DNA of 64,000 nt from Arthrobacter sp. Y81 (lineage in GTDB: Bacteria > Actinomycetota > Actinomycetes > Actinomycetales > Micrococcaceae): contig NZ_PJIL01000001.1 in NCBI RefSeq assembly GCF_002929335.1, forward strand, positions 62,001 to 126,000, written 5' to 3'. Shown piece after piece: positions 16,423 to 24,906 of this stretch (position 1 is the first letter of the stretch; the number at the start of each line of letters is the position of its first letter). The notes under the pieces are model-generated. The model made no database searches, was not told where the DNA came from, and saw only the letters and a program-made list of their open reading frames with translations. The position numbers were made by a program, and so were the translations under genes.

Positions 16423-18129
16423 TTGTCCACCACCGCCACTCTGGCAACCCTGTCCGATTCAAACCTCGCAGCCGATCCCAACTGGTGGCGCCAGGCCTCC
16501 GTTTACCAGATCTATCCGCGCAGCTTCTCGGATTCGAACGGTGACGGCCTGGGCGACATCAAAGGCATCACGGCCAAGGTGCCGTACCTGAAGGAACTGG
16601 GGATCGACGCCGTCTGGCTGAGCCCCTTCTACCCGTCCGCGCTCGCGGACGGCGGCTACGACGTCGACGATTACCGCGACGTGGACCCCAAGCTGGGCAC
16701 CCTGGAGGACTTCGCCGAGATGTCCGCCGCGCTCCACCAAGCCGGCATCAAGCTCATTGCGGACATCGTCCCCAACCACTCCTCGGACCGGCACGAATGG
16801 TTCAAGGAGGCCCTCGCCGCACCGAAGGGCTCCGCTGCGCGCGAGCGCTACATCTTCCGTGACGGCCTGGGCAAGAACGGCGAGCTGCCGCCGTCGGACT
16901 GGGACTCCGTCTTCGGCGGTCCCGCCTGGGAGCGCATCACCGAACCGGACGGCACCCCCGGCCAGTGGTACCTGCACATCTTCGCCAAGGAGCAGCCGGA
17001 CCTGAACTGGGCCAACCGCGAGATCCGCGACGACTTCCTGAAGACTCTGCGCTTCTGGTCCGACCGCGGCGTGGACGGCTTCCGCGTGGACGTGGCGCAC
17101 GCCCTGACCAAGGACCTCACCGAGCCGCTGCTCTCCAAGGCCGAACTCACCGAGGCCAACACCGGCACTGACGGCTTCCCGGACGGCTCGCACCCGTTCT
17201 GGGACCGCGACGAGGTCCACGAGATCTACGCCGAATGGCGTGAGGTGTTCAACGAGTACAACCCGCCGCGCACGGCCGTCGCCGAAGCCTGGGTGCACGC
17301 CACCCGCCGCGCCCGCTACGCCAGCCCGCAGGGCCTGGGCCAGGCGTTCAACTTCGACCTGCTGCAGGCGGATTTTGATGCCGAGGAGTTCCAGGAAATC
17401 ATCACCCGGAACCTCGCCGAAGCGAAGGCAACCGGGGCGTCCTCGACCTGGGTCTTCTCCAACCACGACGTCGTCCGGCACGCCACCCGGTACGGCCTGC
17501 CGATGGGCGGCGGCGTCCACGCCAAGGGCCAGGACGGCAAGGGCTGGCTGCTGGCAGGCGCCCCCGCCGAGGAACTGGACACGGAGCTGGGCCTGCGCCG
17601 AGCCCGTGCGGCCAGCCTGCTGATGCTGGCCCTCCCGGGCTCGGCCTACCTGTACCAGGGCGAGGAACTCGGCCTGCAGGAAGTCGGCGAGATCCCCGAC
17701 GCCGAGCGCCAGGACCCGGCCTTCTTCCGCAACAAGGGCGTGGAGATCGGCCGCGACGGCTGCCGCGTGCCGCTGCCGTGGGCCACCGAGGGCGCCTCAT
17801 TCGGTTTCGGCGCCGGGGACGCCCACCTGCCCCAGCCTGAATGGTTCAGCCGCTATGCCGTAGACGCCCAGGATGGCGTGGAGGGCTCCACCCTGGAGCT
17901 CTACCGCAAGGCGCTGAAGCTGCGCCGTGAGCTGCAGACCGCGGAAGAGCTGGAATGGGTGGAAACGGGCAACTCCCAGGTGCTGCAGTTCAGCCGGCAC
18001 GGCGGCTGGCAGTCCGTGACCAACTTCGGTGCGGAGCCGGTAGAGCTCCCGGCAGGCGAGGTACTGCTCAGCAGCGGCCCGCTGGCAGCCGGCAAGCTGC
18101 CCGGCAACACCACGGCCTGGCTGCGCTAA
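16423..18129 (+). CDS. GH13 alpha-glucosidase / oligo-1,6-glucosidase
   Basis: This 568-residue glycoside hydrolase family 13 enzyme shows the four conserved regions: DIVPNHSS, GFRVDVAH (nucleophile Asp), VAEAWV (acid/base Glu) and FSNHDVVR (transition-state Asp). It lacks a signal peptide, so it hydrolyses imported maltose, isomaltose or related alpha-glucosides in the cytoplasm, completing the pathway of the upstream importer. The start is a TTG at 16423 with AAAAGGAAA upstream; no ATG is available at the same place. A strong terminator follows and ends the operon. Confidence 0.92.
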   Translation: MSTTATLATLSDSNLAADPNWWRQASVYQIYPRSFSDSNGDGLGDIKGITAKVPYLKELGIDAVWLSPFYPSALADGGYDVDDYRDVDPKLGTLEDFAEMSAALHQAGIKLIADIVPNHSSDRHEWFKEALAAPKGSAARERYIFRDGLGKNGELPPSDWDSVFGGPAWERITEPDGTPGQWYLHIFAKEQPDLNWANREIRDDFLKTLRFWSDRGVDGFRVDVAHALTKDLTEPLLSKAELTEANTGTDGFPDGSHPFWDRDEVHEIYAEWREVFNEYNPPRTAVAEAWVHATRRARYASPQGLGQAFNFDLLQADFDAEEFQEIITRNLAEAKATGASSTWVFSNHDVVRHATRYGLPMGGGVHAKGQDGKGWLLAGAPAEELDTELGLRRARAASLLMLALPGSAYLYQGEELGLQEVGEIPDAERQDPAFFRNKGVEIGRDGCRVPLPWATEGASFGFGAGDAHLPQPEWFSRYAVDAQDGVEGSTLELYRKALKLRRELQTAEELEWVETGNSQVLQFSRHGGWQSVTNFGAEPVELPAGEVLLSSGPLAAGKLPGNTTAWLR

Positions 18130-18173
18130 GGCCGGTGCCAAGCAGCATCCGTTAGCTTCACAATGAAACCCGT

Positions 18174-18217
18174 CCCGGTGGCGGTGCCCGGGCAGGGCAC
18201 CGCCACCGGGGCTTTTT
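18174..18217 (+). terminator. Rho-independent terminator of the alpha-glucoside operon
   Basis: A 16-bp perfect stem (CCCGGTGGCGGTGCCC with GGGCACCGCCACCGGG) is followed by GCTTTTTT. Confidence 0.92.
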
Positions 18218-18258
18218 TGCCGCTGGGCCTTCGCCGGATCAAGTGAAAGAGTGACGAC

Positions 18259-19236
18259 ATGAGTAAAAATGCTGCAAGCCAGGAACTGAGCCGTAAACAG
18301 GAACTGATCTATGGCTGCATGGGGCTCGGCGGCAGCTGGTCCGCCGAGCCGTACGCATCCGAGCATGTGGGCCAGGCCGACGCCGCCATCAACGCCGCGC
18401 TGGATTCCGGCATCACGCTGTTCGACCACGCCGACATTTACCGCGGCGGCAAGTCGGAGGCCGTCTTCGGTGAGGTCCTCGCGATTACGCCGGGCCTGCG
18501 GGAACGGATCCGGCTCCAGACCAAGTGCGGCATCCGGCTCAACGAGCAGGGGCTCGAGACGCATTACGACCTGAGCCGCGACGGCATCCTCGAACGGGTC
18601 AACGGCAGCCTGAAACGGCTGAAGACCGAGTACGTGGATGTCCTCATGCTGCACCGCCCCGACCCGCTGGCGGACCCCTCCGAGGTGGCGTCCGCCGTCG
18701 GGCAGCTGATGCAGGAAGGCAAAGTGCGCCAGGTGGGTGTGTCCAACATGTCCGCCCCGCAGATCGAGGTGCTGCAGGACCACCTGGAAACACCGGTGGT
18801 TGCCAACCAGCTGGAAATGAGCCTGCTGAAACGCGCCTGGCTGGAAAGCACCGTGCTGGTCAACCATGCCGAGGGGCTGGACCACAGCTTCCCGCACGGC
18901 ACCGTCGAGTTCTGCGGCCGGCAGGGGATCACACTGCAGGCCTACGGAGCGCTGGCACGGGGCCACTACACCGGGGCCCCGCCGGAAAGCCCGACGCCGG
19001 CAGAGGCCTCCACAGCGGCGCTCGTCGCCGACATGGCGAAGGCCCTGGGAACCACCAGGGAAGCTATCCTCCTCGGCTGGCTCATGCGGCACCCGGCCGG
19101 GATCGCCCCGGTGATCGGCTCGGCCAATCCGGACCGGATCCGTGCCTGCGCCGGCGCTGCCCGTGTTGCCGCGGCCATGACCCGCGCCGAGTGGTACCGG
19201 CTGTGGGTCACCGCCCGGGGGAGCGACATCCCCTAA
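18259..19236 (+). CDS. Aldo/keto reductase (YdhF-like)
   Basis: The 325-residue TIM-barrel protein carries the aldo/keto reductase tetrad: Asp and Tyr in LFDHADIYRGGKSE (near residues 55-68), Lys in LQTKCGI (near 92) and His in VLMLHRPDPL (near 131). YIxR-type NADP-binding is indicated by the late segment VIGSANPDRI. It would reduce carbonyl compounds with NADPH; the natural substrate is unknown. It begins with ATG 18259 after GTGAAAGAG and is a single-gene unit between the glucoside terminator and a large palindrome. Confidence 0.87.
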   Translation: MSKNAASQELSRKQELIYGCMGLGGSWSAEPYASEHVGQADAAINAALDSGITLFDHADIYRGGKSEAVFGEVLAITPGLRERIRLQTKCGIRLNEQGLETHYDLSRDGILERVNGSLKRLKTEYVDVLMLHRPDPLADPSEVASAVGQLMQEGKVRQVGVSNMSAPQIEVLQDHLETPVVANQLEMSLLKRAWLESTVLVNHAEGLDHSFPHGTVEFCGRQGITLQAYGALARGHYTGAPPESPTPAEASTAALVADMAKALGTTREAILLGWLMRHPAGIAPVIGSANPDRIRACAGAARVAAAMTRAEWYRLWVTARGSDIP

Positions 19237-19269
19237 GCCCCGGCCGCCCCGCCCATGTGCCCCGCTTAA

Positions 19270-19335
19270 CCCAACTAGGTCGCAGTAGATGTCGTTATGA
19301 GCGCTCAAAACGACATTAACTGCGACCTAGTTGGG
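19270..19335. repeat. 66-base nested palindrome between convergent genes
   Basis: CCCAACTAGGTCGCAGT (19270-19286) pairs perfectly with 19319-19335; inside it ATGTCGTT (19289-19296) pairs with 19309-19316, and the centre GAGCGCTC is itself palindromic. Only two dinucleotide steps on each side are unpaired. It lies between the ends of the aldo/keto reductase and dioxygenase genes. It has no T-run, so it is not a classical terminator, though a bidirectional transcription or mRNA-end role is plausible. Confidence 0.85.
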
Positions 19336-19369
19336 CGGGCGGGCGCCTGATGGTGCCGGCACACGGCAC

Positions 19370-20290
19370 CTAAAGCGGCGTAACCACCGAGTACGTGGAC
19401 GAGTCGCCGTTCAGGCCCTGGCTCTGCTTGCCGTCCACACCCACTGGAATGTCGCCGGCAATGGTCACCCGGTTGAGCTTGCGCGGCTGGCCGTCATAGT
19501 TGTCCGGGGCGTAGTGCTGGGTGATGCGGTTGTCGAACAGGACCAGCTGGTTTGGCTCCCAGTTCACCCGCACCACGTTCTCGGGGCGCGTGACGTAGGC
19601 CTGCAGCAGCCGGATGATGTCCTTCGACTCAGTGTTGGACAGCCCCACGATCCGCAGCCGCTGCGCGAAGCCCCCAATGAACAATCCGCGCTCGCCGGTC
19701 AGCGGGTGCACCCGGACCACCGGGTGGGCTGTCTCGAACTTCAGCCGGATGAACTCCTTGCGGCGTTCCTCCGCGTTCTGGTGCTCCAGGTTCTTGGGCA
19801 CCGAGTAGTCGTAGTCGTTGGTGTGGATGGCCCACAGGGTGTCCGCGAAGTTCCGCAGTTCCTCCGGAAGGTCGGCGTACGCCCCGGCCGAGGACGCGAT
19901 CAGGGTTTCCCCGCCGTAGGCCGGCAGGTCGATGCTGCGGAGCGTGGATGCCTGCGGCGGGTTCACCACGAAAGTGACGTCCGTGTGCCAGTTGTTGGCG
20001 GAGCCGTTCTCGCTGTCCACCGGCAGGACGTTTTCTTCGCCCTCAACGGAGGCCACGGTGGGGTGCGCCTTGGTGAGCGGCCCGAAGTGGCTGGCGAACT
20101 TCACCTGCTCCTCGTCCGTACGGATGTTGGCCTCGCGGAACACCAGGGCCTTGTGCTCGTTCAGGGCCGCGCGGATCCGGGACACGGTATCCGCAGAGAG
20201 GTCCCCGCTGAGGTCCAGGCCGCGGATTTCAGCCCCGATGCGGGAGCCCAGTTTGGCGAATTCGAGCTTGGTTTCGGTGATGGTGGTCAT
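19370..20290 (-). CDS. TauD/TfdA-family 2-oxoglutarate Fe(II) dioxygenase
   Basis: The 306-residue enzyme has the iron-binding HxD motif (WHTDVTF, His102 and Asp104), the distal His in ITQHYAPDN, and the 2-oxoglutarate-binding Arg in RKLNRV. Family members oxidise alpha to sulfonate or sulfate, releasing sulfite and an aldehyde. It is the last gene after a sulfonate-type ABC importer on the same strand, with a 54-base gap, which supports a role in using organosulfonates as a sulfur source. The exact substrate (taurine or other) is not determined. Confidence 0.9.
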   Translation of the reverse strand: MTTITETKLEFAKLGSRIGAEIRGLDLSGDLSADTVSRIRAALNEHKALVFREANIRTDEEQVKFASHFGPLTKAHPTVASVEGEENVLPVDSENGSANNWHTDVTFVVNPPQASTLRSIDLPAYGGETLIASSAGAYADLPEELRNFADTLWAIHTNDYDYSVPKNLEHQNAEERRKEFIRLKFETAHPVVRVHPLTGERGLFIGGFAQRLRIVGLSNTESKDIIRLLQAYVTRPENVVRVNWEPNQLVLFDNRITQHYAPDNYDGQPRKLNRVTIAGDIPVGVDGKQSQGLNGDSSTYSVVTPL

Positions 20291-20344
20291 TGCTTTTCCT
20301 TACTGGTTGATGGTGCGGACAGGCTGTTGGTGCTGGTGAAGCCG

Positions 20345-21241
20345 TCAGTTGCCGGCGCCGACGGCGGTGCGCCAGCGGGAGAAGTGCCGTTCCAGGGCGA
20401 CGAGGAGGACGTTCACCGCCAGCCCCAGGACGGAGACGGTGAGGATGCCGGCGTACATGTCCGGGATGAGGAAGCTCATCTGCGAATTGACGATCAGGTA
20501 GCCCAGCCCGGCCTTGGCACCCACCATTTCGGCGGCGATGAGCACCAGGATGGAGGATGTGCCGGCCATCCGGATGCCCGTGAAAATCGTCGGGACAGCC
20601 GAGGGCAGGATGACCTTCTGGAACAGCCGGAAGCTGTTCAGCCCCAGCGACCTCGCGGCCCGGATCAGCAGCGGATCCACGGTCCGGACGCCGGCGATGG
20701 TGTTCAGGAGCACCGGGAAGAACGCCGCGTAGGCCACGATGGTGATCTTCGATTCCTCGCCGATGCCCAGCAGCAGCGTGAACACCGGCAGCAGGGCCAG
20801 CGTGGCCGTATTGCGGAACAGCTCCAGCAGCGGGTTCAGGAATGAGCTCAACCAGCCGTACCAGGCGATCAGCAGCCCCAGCACCACGGCGGACACCACT
20901 GCGATGCTGAACCCGGAGACCGAACGCGTGAGGCTAGCCTGCAGGTGGTTCTGCAGCTGGCCGGTCTCCAGCAGCTTCACGCCTGCCGCGATGACCTCGT
21001 GCAGCGGCGGCAGGAACACCCGCGTGGAGGGGCTGGCCAGGTACGTCGGGCCGAGTTCCCACAGCGCCAGGAACAGCAGCACGGCGAGGGATTTCCAGCC
21101 GGCCCGTCCGGCGAGCCCGGCCAGGGCAGCGAACCTGCCCGCCGGCGTCGTGCGCTGTCCGCTTTCCGGACCGGAACCGGTCCGCAGGGAAGGTTCGACG
21201 GCGGCAGCCGCCTCAGGCGGTCGGGTCAACACAGCGCTCAT
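20345..21241 (-). CDS. Sulfonate-type ABC transporter permease (SsuC/TauC-like)
   Basis: The 298-residue protein has six membrane segments after a 45-residue cytoplasmic N-terminus and the EAA-type loop (LLIRAARSLGLNSFRLF). Its ATG at 21241 overlaps the ATPase stop by one base (TGATG), so the two are coupled. It forms a homodimeric channel for the sulfonate-binding lipoprotein encoded upstream. Confidence 0.9.
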   Translation of the reverse strand: MSAVLTRPPEAAAAVEPSLRTGSGPESGQRTTPAGRFAALAGLAGRAGWKSLAVLLFLALWELGPTYLASPSTRVFLPPLHEVIAAGVKLLETGQLQNHLQASLTRSVSGFSIAVVSAVVLGLLIAWYGWLSSFLNPLLELFRNTATLALLPVFTLLLGIGEESKITIVAYAAFFPVLLNTIAGVRTVDPLLIRAARSLGLNSFRLFQKVILPSAVPTIFTGIRMAGTSSILVLIAAEMVGAKAGLGYLIVNSQMSFLIPDMYAGILTVSVLGLAVNVLLVALERHFSRWRTAVGAGN

Positions 21242-22119
21242 CAGGCAGCGCTCCTTTCCTTGGGTTGTTCGTCGGGGGCCGTGCCGTCAGGGAGGATCTT
21301 GCGGTGTCCGGAGCCCTGGGCGAGCCGGACCTCGTCGTGCAGGAGGGACCAGACCTCGTGCCGGTGTTCCACGAACGCCGGATGGGAGCGGATATCGTCC
21401 TCGCCGTCGCGGTCCGGGATGTTGATGTCCACGATTTCCTTGAGCCGGCCGGGGCGGGCGCTGAGCACGGCCACGCGCTGGCCCAGGTACACGGCCTCGT
21501 CGATTCCGTGGGTAATGAAGACGATGGTTTTGCCCGTTGCCTTCCAGATCCGCAGCAGCTCGTCCTGGAGCTGCTCGCGGGTCTGCGCGTCCAGGGCGGC
21601 AAACGGTTCGTCCATCAGCAGGATGTCCGGCTCATAGGCGAGGCTTCTGGCGATGGCCACGCGCTGCTTCATACCGCCGGACAGTTCGTGCGGATAGCTG
21701 TCCTCGAACCCTGCCAGCCCCACCAGGTCGAGGAATTCGCTGGCCTTGGCGGCCCGTTCCTTCCGCGAAAGGCCGGAGTTCTCCAGCCCGATGGAGACGT
21801 TGGCCGACGCTGTCCGCCAGGGGAAGAGCGCGTACTGCTGGAAGACGACGGCGCGGTCCTGGCCCGGACCGGTCACTTCCTTGCCGTCCACCAGGACGCT
21901 TCCCGAGCTGGGCCGGGAGAGGCCGGCCAGCAGGTCCAGCAGCGTGGTCTTGCCGGAGCCGCTGGGGCCCACGAGGGTGAGGAACTCTCCGGCAGCGACG
22001 TCCAGGCTGAGGTCATCCAGGGCCGTCAGCACGGACGGGCCGGCCTGGTTCCGGGTGCCTTTGCCTTGGCGCACCGCGAATTCCTTGGTGACGTTCCGGA
22101 GGCTGATTTTCGGCGTCAT
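21241..22119 (-). CDS. Sulfonate-type ABC transporter ATP-binding protein (SsuB/TauB-like)
   Basis: The 292-residue ATPase has Walker A GPSGSGKTT, signature LSGGMKQR, Walker B ILLMDEP, D-loop, and switch His in VFITHGIDEA. I start it at ATG 22119 (MTPKISLRNV) with AAAGGAC upstream, rather than the much longer frame that would fuse it to the decayed binding-protein gene. That decayed gene ends on the same ATGA, which suggests the original operon was translationally coupled across this point. Confidence 0.92.
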   Translation of the reverse strand: MTPKISLRNVTKEFAVRQGKGTRNQAGPSVLTALDDLSLDVAAGEFLTLVGPSGSGKTTLLDLLAGLSRPSSGSVLVDGKEVTGPGQDRAVVFQQYALFPWRTASANVSIGLENSGLSRKERAAKASEFLDLVGLAGFEDSYPHELSGGMKQRVAIARSLAYEPDILLMDEPFAALDAQTREQLQDELLRIWKATGKTIVFITHGIDEAVYLGQRVAVLSARPGRLKEIVDINIPDRDGEDDIRSHPAFVEHRHEVWSLLHDEVRLAQGSGHRKILPDGTAPDEQPKERSAA

Positions 22120-22659
22120 GGTTGTCCTTTCGTGTTGCTGGTGGCGGCGCCGGGGCCGGCTGTGCCGGAAGCCGCACCGGTGCCGGTTGCCAGGCCGTTG
22201 AACTCGTTCGTGTAGAGCTTGGGCAGGTCCAGGGCGCCGTCGATGATCCCGGCCGAGGTGAGGTAGTCGCTCCACAGGGTGAAGTCCTTGTCCTGGATGC
22301 GGCCGCCCGGCGAGGCAACCCCCACGCTCTTCCAGTACGCCGAGGGTGCCGGCGTCCACCTGTTTCTTGCGCAGTGCCTGCTCGGTTTCGTTCGGCGGCA
22401 CCACCACCAGCTGCACCTGCTTGATGTCCTCGAGGAAGCCCAGGTCCTGGGCGAGTTCGGGCAGGGACACGTTGTTGGGTGAGCCTTGGTACCGCACTGT
22501 CTTCGCCTCTTCACCGGCGGGCTTGCCGGCTGTACTCGCGCCGGCGGCAATCCCGCCGCAGCCCGTGGCCGTGAGGACGATGAACGATGCTGCTCCGAGG
22601 GCGGATGCCATGACGGTGCGGCGGGGGAGGATGATCTTTCCCGGGGCGGCGGCGCTCAT
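22116..22659 (-). pseudogene. Decayed second sulfonate-binding protein gene
   Basis: From ATG 22659 the frame encodes a lipoprotein signal (MASALGAASFIVLTATGC) and VRYQGSPNNVSLPELAQDLG, closely matching the intact paralogue upstream. It then jumps directly to IKQVQLVVVPPNETEQALR, missing about 100 residues, and after VDAGTLGVLE a second block is missing with a frame change: the matching YWKSVGV, DKDFTLWSDYL and KLYTNEFNGL continue in another frame to a stop at 22116. Two internal deletions, one with a frameshift, make it non-functional. It is a tandem duplicate of the adjacent gene. Confidence 0.85.
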
Positions 22660-22697
22660 CCAGTCACCAGCTCGTTGAACTCGTTGGTGTAGAGCTT

Positions 22698-23699
22698 CTA
22701 CGGATCCAGTTCGCCCTGGACAATCCCGGTGTCCTTGAGCCACTTGCCCCAGCGGGTGAAGTCCTCATCCTTGATCTCGCCCTTGGCCGGAACACCCACG
22801 CTCTTCCAGTACTGCAGGGCAGCCGGGTTCTCGTTCCGCCCGCGTTCCTGCAGGATCTTGGTGAACCGGGCAATCACTTCCTCGCGCGGTGTGGTCCGCT
22901 CCCACTCGATGGCCTTGGCCACCCCGGTGGTGAACGTCCGCGTGGTGTTGGGGTTCTTGGCGATGAAGTCCGTGCGCAGCACGTAGGGGCCGCCGGCGAA
23001 GGTGCCGAACAGTTCGGCGTCGCTGAACACCGAGCGCAGTCCGCCGTTGGCGATTGCCTTGTCCTGCAGGACGCCGCCCAGTGAACCGGCGTCCACCTGG
23101 CCGCGGCGGATGGCTTCCTCGGTGTCGTTGGGCGGCACCACCACCAGCTGGACCTGTTTGATTTCCTCGGCACTCAGGCCGTTCTTCTGCAGGTAGGTGT
23201 TGATGACGGCGTCGGAGTGCGCACCCAGCGTGTTCACGGCGATCTTCTTGCCGATGAAGTCCCGGGCGGTGCGGATGGGGCTGTCTTCCTTGACGTAGAA
23301 GCCGTTGAACGTCTTCTCGTCCTCGCCGTAGTAGTTGATGACGGCTTTCACCGGGGCGCCGGCTTCAACGAGTTTCACCACCGCTCCGGCGAAGGCGCCG
23401 CCGAAGTCGGTCTGCCCGGTGGCTGCCGACTGGATGTCCTGCGGGCCGCTGATGGTATTGCCCACCCAGTAGAGCTTGACGTCGCCGAGGTAGCCGAGGT
23501 CCTGGGCCAGCTCGGGAAGAGTGACGGAGTTGGCCCAGCCCTGGTAGCGCAGCTCCTTCACCTCGGTGGCGCCGGCGGCGCCTCCGGAGGAACTACCGCC
23601 GGCTGAGCTTGTGCCGTTGGCAGTCCCGCCGCAGCCCCACACCGTCATCGCGATGACGACGGCGGCCGCGGCACTCATGATGGTCAGGTGTCGTTTCAT
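22698..23699 (-). CDS. Sulfonate/nitrate-type ABC substrate-binding lipoprotein, C-terminally shortened
   Basis: The 333-residue protein has a lipoprotein signal (MKRHLTIMSAAAAVVIAMT, then WGCG lipobox-like Cys) and an SsuA/NMT1-like domain (VTLPELAQDLGYL, TGQTDFGGAFAG, KKIAVNTLGAHSDAV). It starts at ATG 23699 after AAAGGAAC. The frame stops at an amber codon (22698-22700), but reads on in frame as KLYTNEFNELVTG to a TGA that overlaps the ATG of the decayed copy (ATGA). That tail matches KLYTNEFNGL in the paralogue, so a point mutation appears to have removed 13 residues. Confidence 0.88.
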   Translation of the reverse strand: MKRHLTIMSAAAAVVIAMTVWGCGGTANGTSSAGGSSSGGAAGATEVKELRYQGWANSVTLPELAQDLGYLGDVKLYWVGNTISGPQDIQSAATGQTDFGGAFAGAVVKLVEAGAPVKAVINYYGEDEKTFNGFYVKEDSPIRTARDFIGKKIAVNTLGAHSDAVINTYLQKNGLSAEEIKQVQLVVVPPNDTEEAIRRGQVDAGSLGGVLQDKAIANGGLRSVFSDAELFGTFAGGPYVLRTDFIAKNPNTTRTFTTGVAKAIEWERTTPREEVIARFTKILQERGRNENPAALQYWKSVGVPAKGEIKDEDFTRWGKWLKDTGIVQGELDP

Positions 23700-23820
23700 C
23701 CGGGGTTCCTTTGTGAAGCATTGGGGAGAGGCTGTGGAGTGATGCAGCGGGGTTGTTTGCCTGCCGCTTGAACGATGTAATCGCACCTTTCCGGCCAATA
23801 AAAGCGTTGCTGTCACGCCG

Positions 23821-23856
23821 GGAAACCCGCGGAAATGAGCGGAAACAGGAGGAAAC
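23821..23856. promoter_or_regulatory. Four GGAAA words at exact 10-base spacing
   Basis: GGAAA(C/T) occurs at 23821, 23831, 23841 and 23851, one helical turn apart, in the divergent region between the sulfonate importer and the CitE-like gene. It could be a cooperative binding array or a bent segment. The rest of this 314-base gap holds the repeat at 23937-23957 and no gene. Confidence 0.4.
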
Positions 23857-23936
23857 GGCGGGTCACAAGACGCCCCGTTTCGCCCGGTAACGGCCTGTGA
23901 AGGAGTTTGACGCGCAGGCAACCGCGGATTTTGGTC

Positions 23937-23957
23937 GTATTGTTCGCGGTATTGTTC
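23937..23957 (+). promoter_or_regulatory. Direct repeat GTATTGTTC, 12-base period
   Basis: GTATTGTTC occurs at 23937-23945 and 23949-23957, upstream of the CitE-like gene; a possible activator or repressor site. Confidence 0.35.
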
Positions 23958-24001
23958 CAGGGCAGGCGGCTGTTACTTAGCGTTTGTGCGTACCGGGCGG
24001 A

Positions 24002-24007
24002 TACGGT
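24002..24007 (+). promoter_or_regulatory. -10 box of a likely leaderless promoter
   Basis: TACGGT lies six bases before the ATG at 24014. Confidence 0.45.
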
Positions 24008-24013
24008 AGATAC

Positions 24014-24880
24014 ATGACCTCTATCTCCACCGCCGTCGAGACTGTACGGCCCGAACGAAACATCCCCGCCGAAATTGCCCGTTCGTGGCTTTTGGTCAAC
24101 GCAATGAAGCCTGAGCTTTTTGACGTCTCGGCCGTGTCGCGCGCGGACTCGATCATCCTGGACATCGAAGATGCCGTGGACCCCTCGCAGAAGGACGCTG
24201 CCCGCGAACACGTGGTCAACTGGCTGACTGCCGGCGGCCAGGCCTGGGTCCGGATCAACGACGCCACCAGCCCTTTCTGGGCCGCAGACCTCGCCGGCCT
24301 GCGCGGCACGCCCGGACTGCTCGGCGTCATGCTGGCCAAGACCGAGTCCGCGGACCAGGTCACGGAGAGCTACCACCGCATGGACGGCAAGACCCCTGTG
24401 ATTGCGCTGGTCGAATCCGCCGTCGGCATCGAGGAAGCCAACAACATCGCCAAGGCCCAGGGCGCGTTCCGCCTGGCCTTCGGCTCCGGTGACTTCCGCC
24501 GCGACACCGGCATGGCCGCCACCGCCGAGGCCATGGCCTACCCGCGCGCCAAGCTGGTTGTCGCCAGCCGCGTGGGCAACCTCCCGGGCCCCATCGACGG
24601 CCCCACCGTGGGCACAAACCACCCGATCCTGCGTGAGCAGACCGGCATCACCGTGATGATGGGCATGACCGGCAAGCTGTGCCTGGCCATCGACCAGACC
24701 AACGTCATCAACGAGGTCATCAGCCCCACGCCGTCCGACGTCGCGTGGGCCACGGACTTCATGGCCGACTTCGAAGCCAACGGCCGCGTGATCCGCGACG
24801 GCTCCGACCTGCCCCGCCTGGGCCGCGCCGAAAAGATCATGAAGCTCGCCGTAGCATTTGGCGTGCAGCCGGCGCTCTAG
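24014..24880 (+). CDS. HpcH/HpaI (CitE-like) aldolase/lyase
   Basis: The 288-residue protein belongs to the CitE-like lyases: SIILDIEDAVDP near residues 43-54 (metal-binding acidic residues), AKTESADQV, VIALVESAVGI near 130 and FGSGDFRRDTG. Such proteins cleave or form C-C bonds in acyl-CoA or oxo-acid substrates (citramalyl-CoA, malyl-CoA and similar). No citD/citF genes are near, so it is not part of citrate lyase. It has a leaderless-type promoter and is divergent from the sulfonate operon. Confidence 0.85.
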   Translation: MTSISTAVETVRPERNIPAEIARSWLLVNAMKPELFDVSAVSRADSIILDIEDAVDPSQKDAAREHVVNWLTAGGQAWVRINDATSPFWAADLAGLRGTPGLLGVMLAKTESADQVTESYHRMDGKTPVIALVESAVGIEEANNIAKAQGAFRLAFGSGDFRRDTGMAATAEAMAYPRAKLVVASRVGNLPGPIDGPTVGTNHPILREQTGITVMMGMTGKLCLAIDQTNVINEVISPTPSDVAWATDFMADFEANGRVIRDGSDLPRLGRAEKIMKLAVAFGVQPAL

Positions 24881-24906
24881 CGTCCCCAGCAATCCAAGGA
24901 GACCCC

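Noticed and set aside
19331..20845. 504-codon frame opposite the dioxygenase and permease
   Set aside because: It spans two real minus-strand genes, shows no domain, and has shadow-like composition.
21241..22743. 500-residue fusion of a binding protein and an ABC ATPase
   Set aside because: The junction corresponds to the frameshifted part of the decayed binding-protein gene; the ATPase has its own ATG at 22119 with a ribosome binding site.
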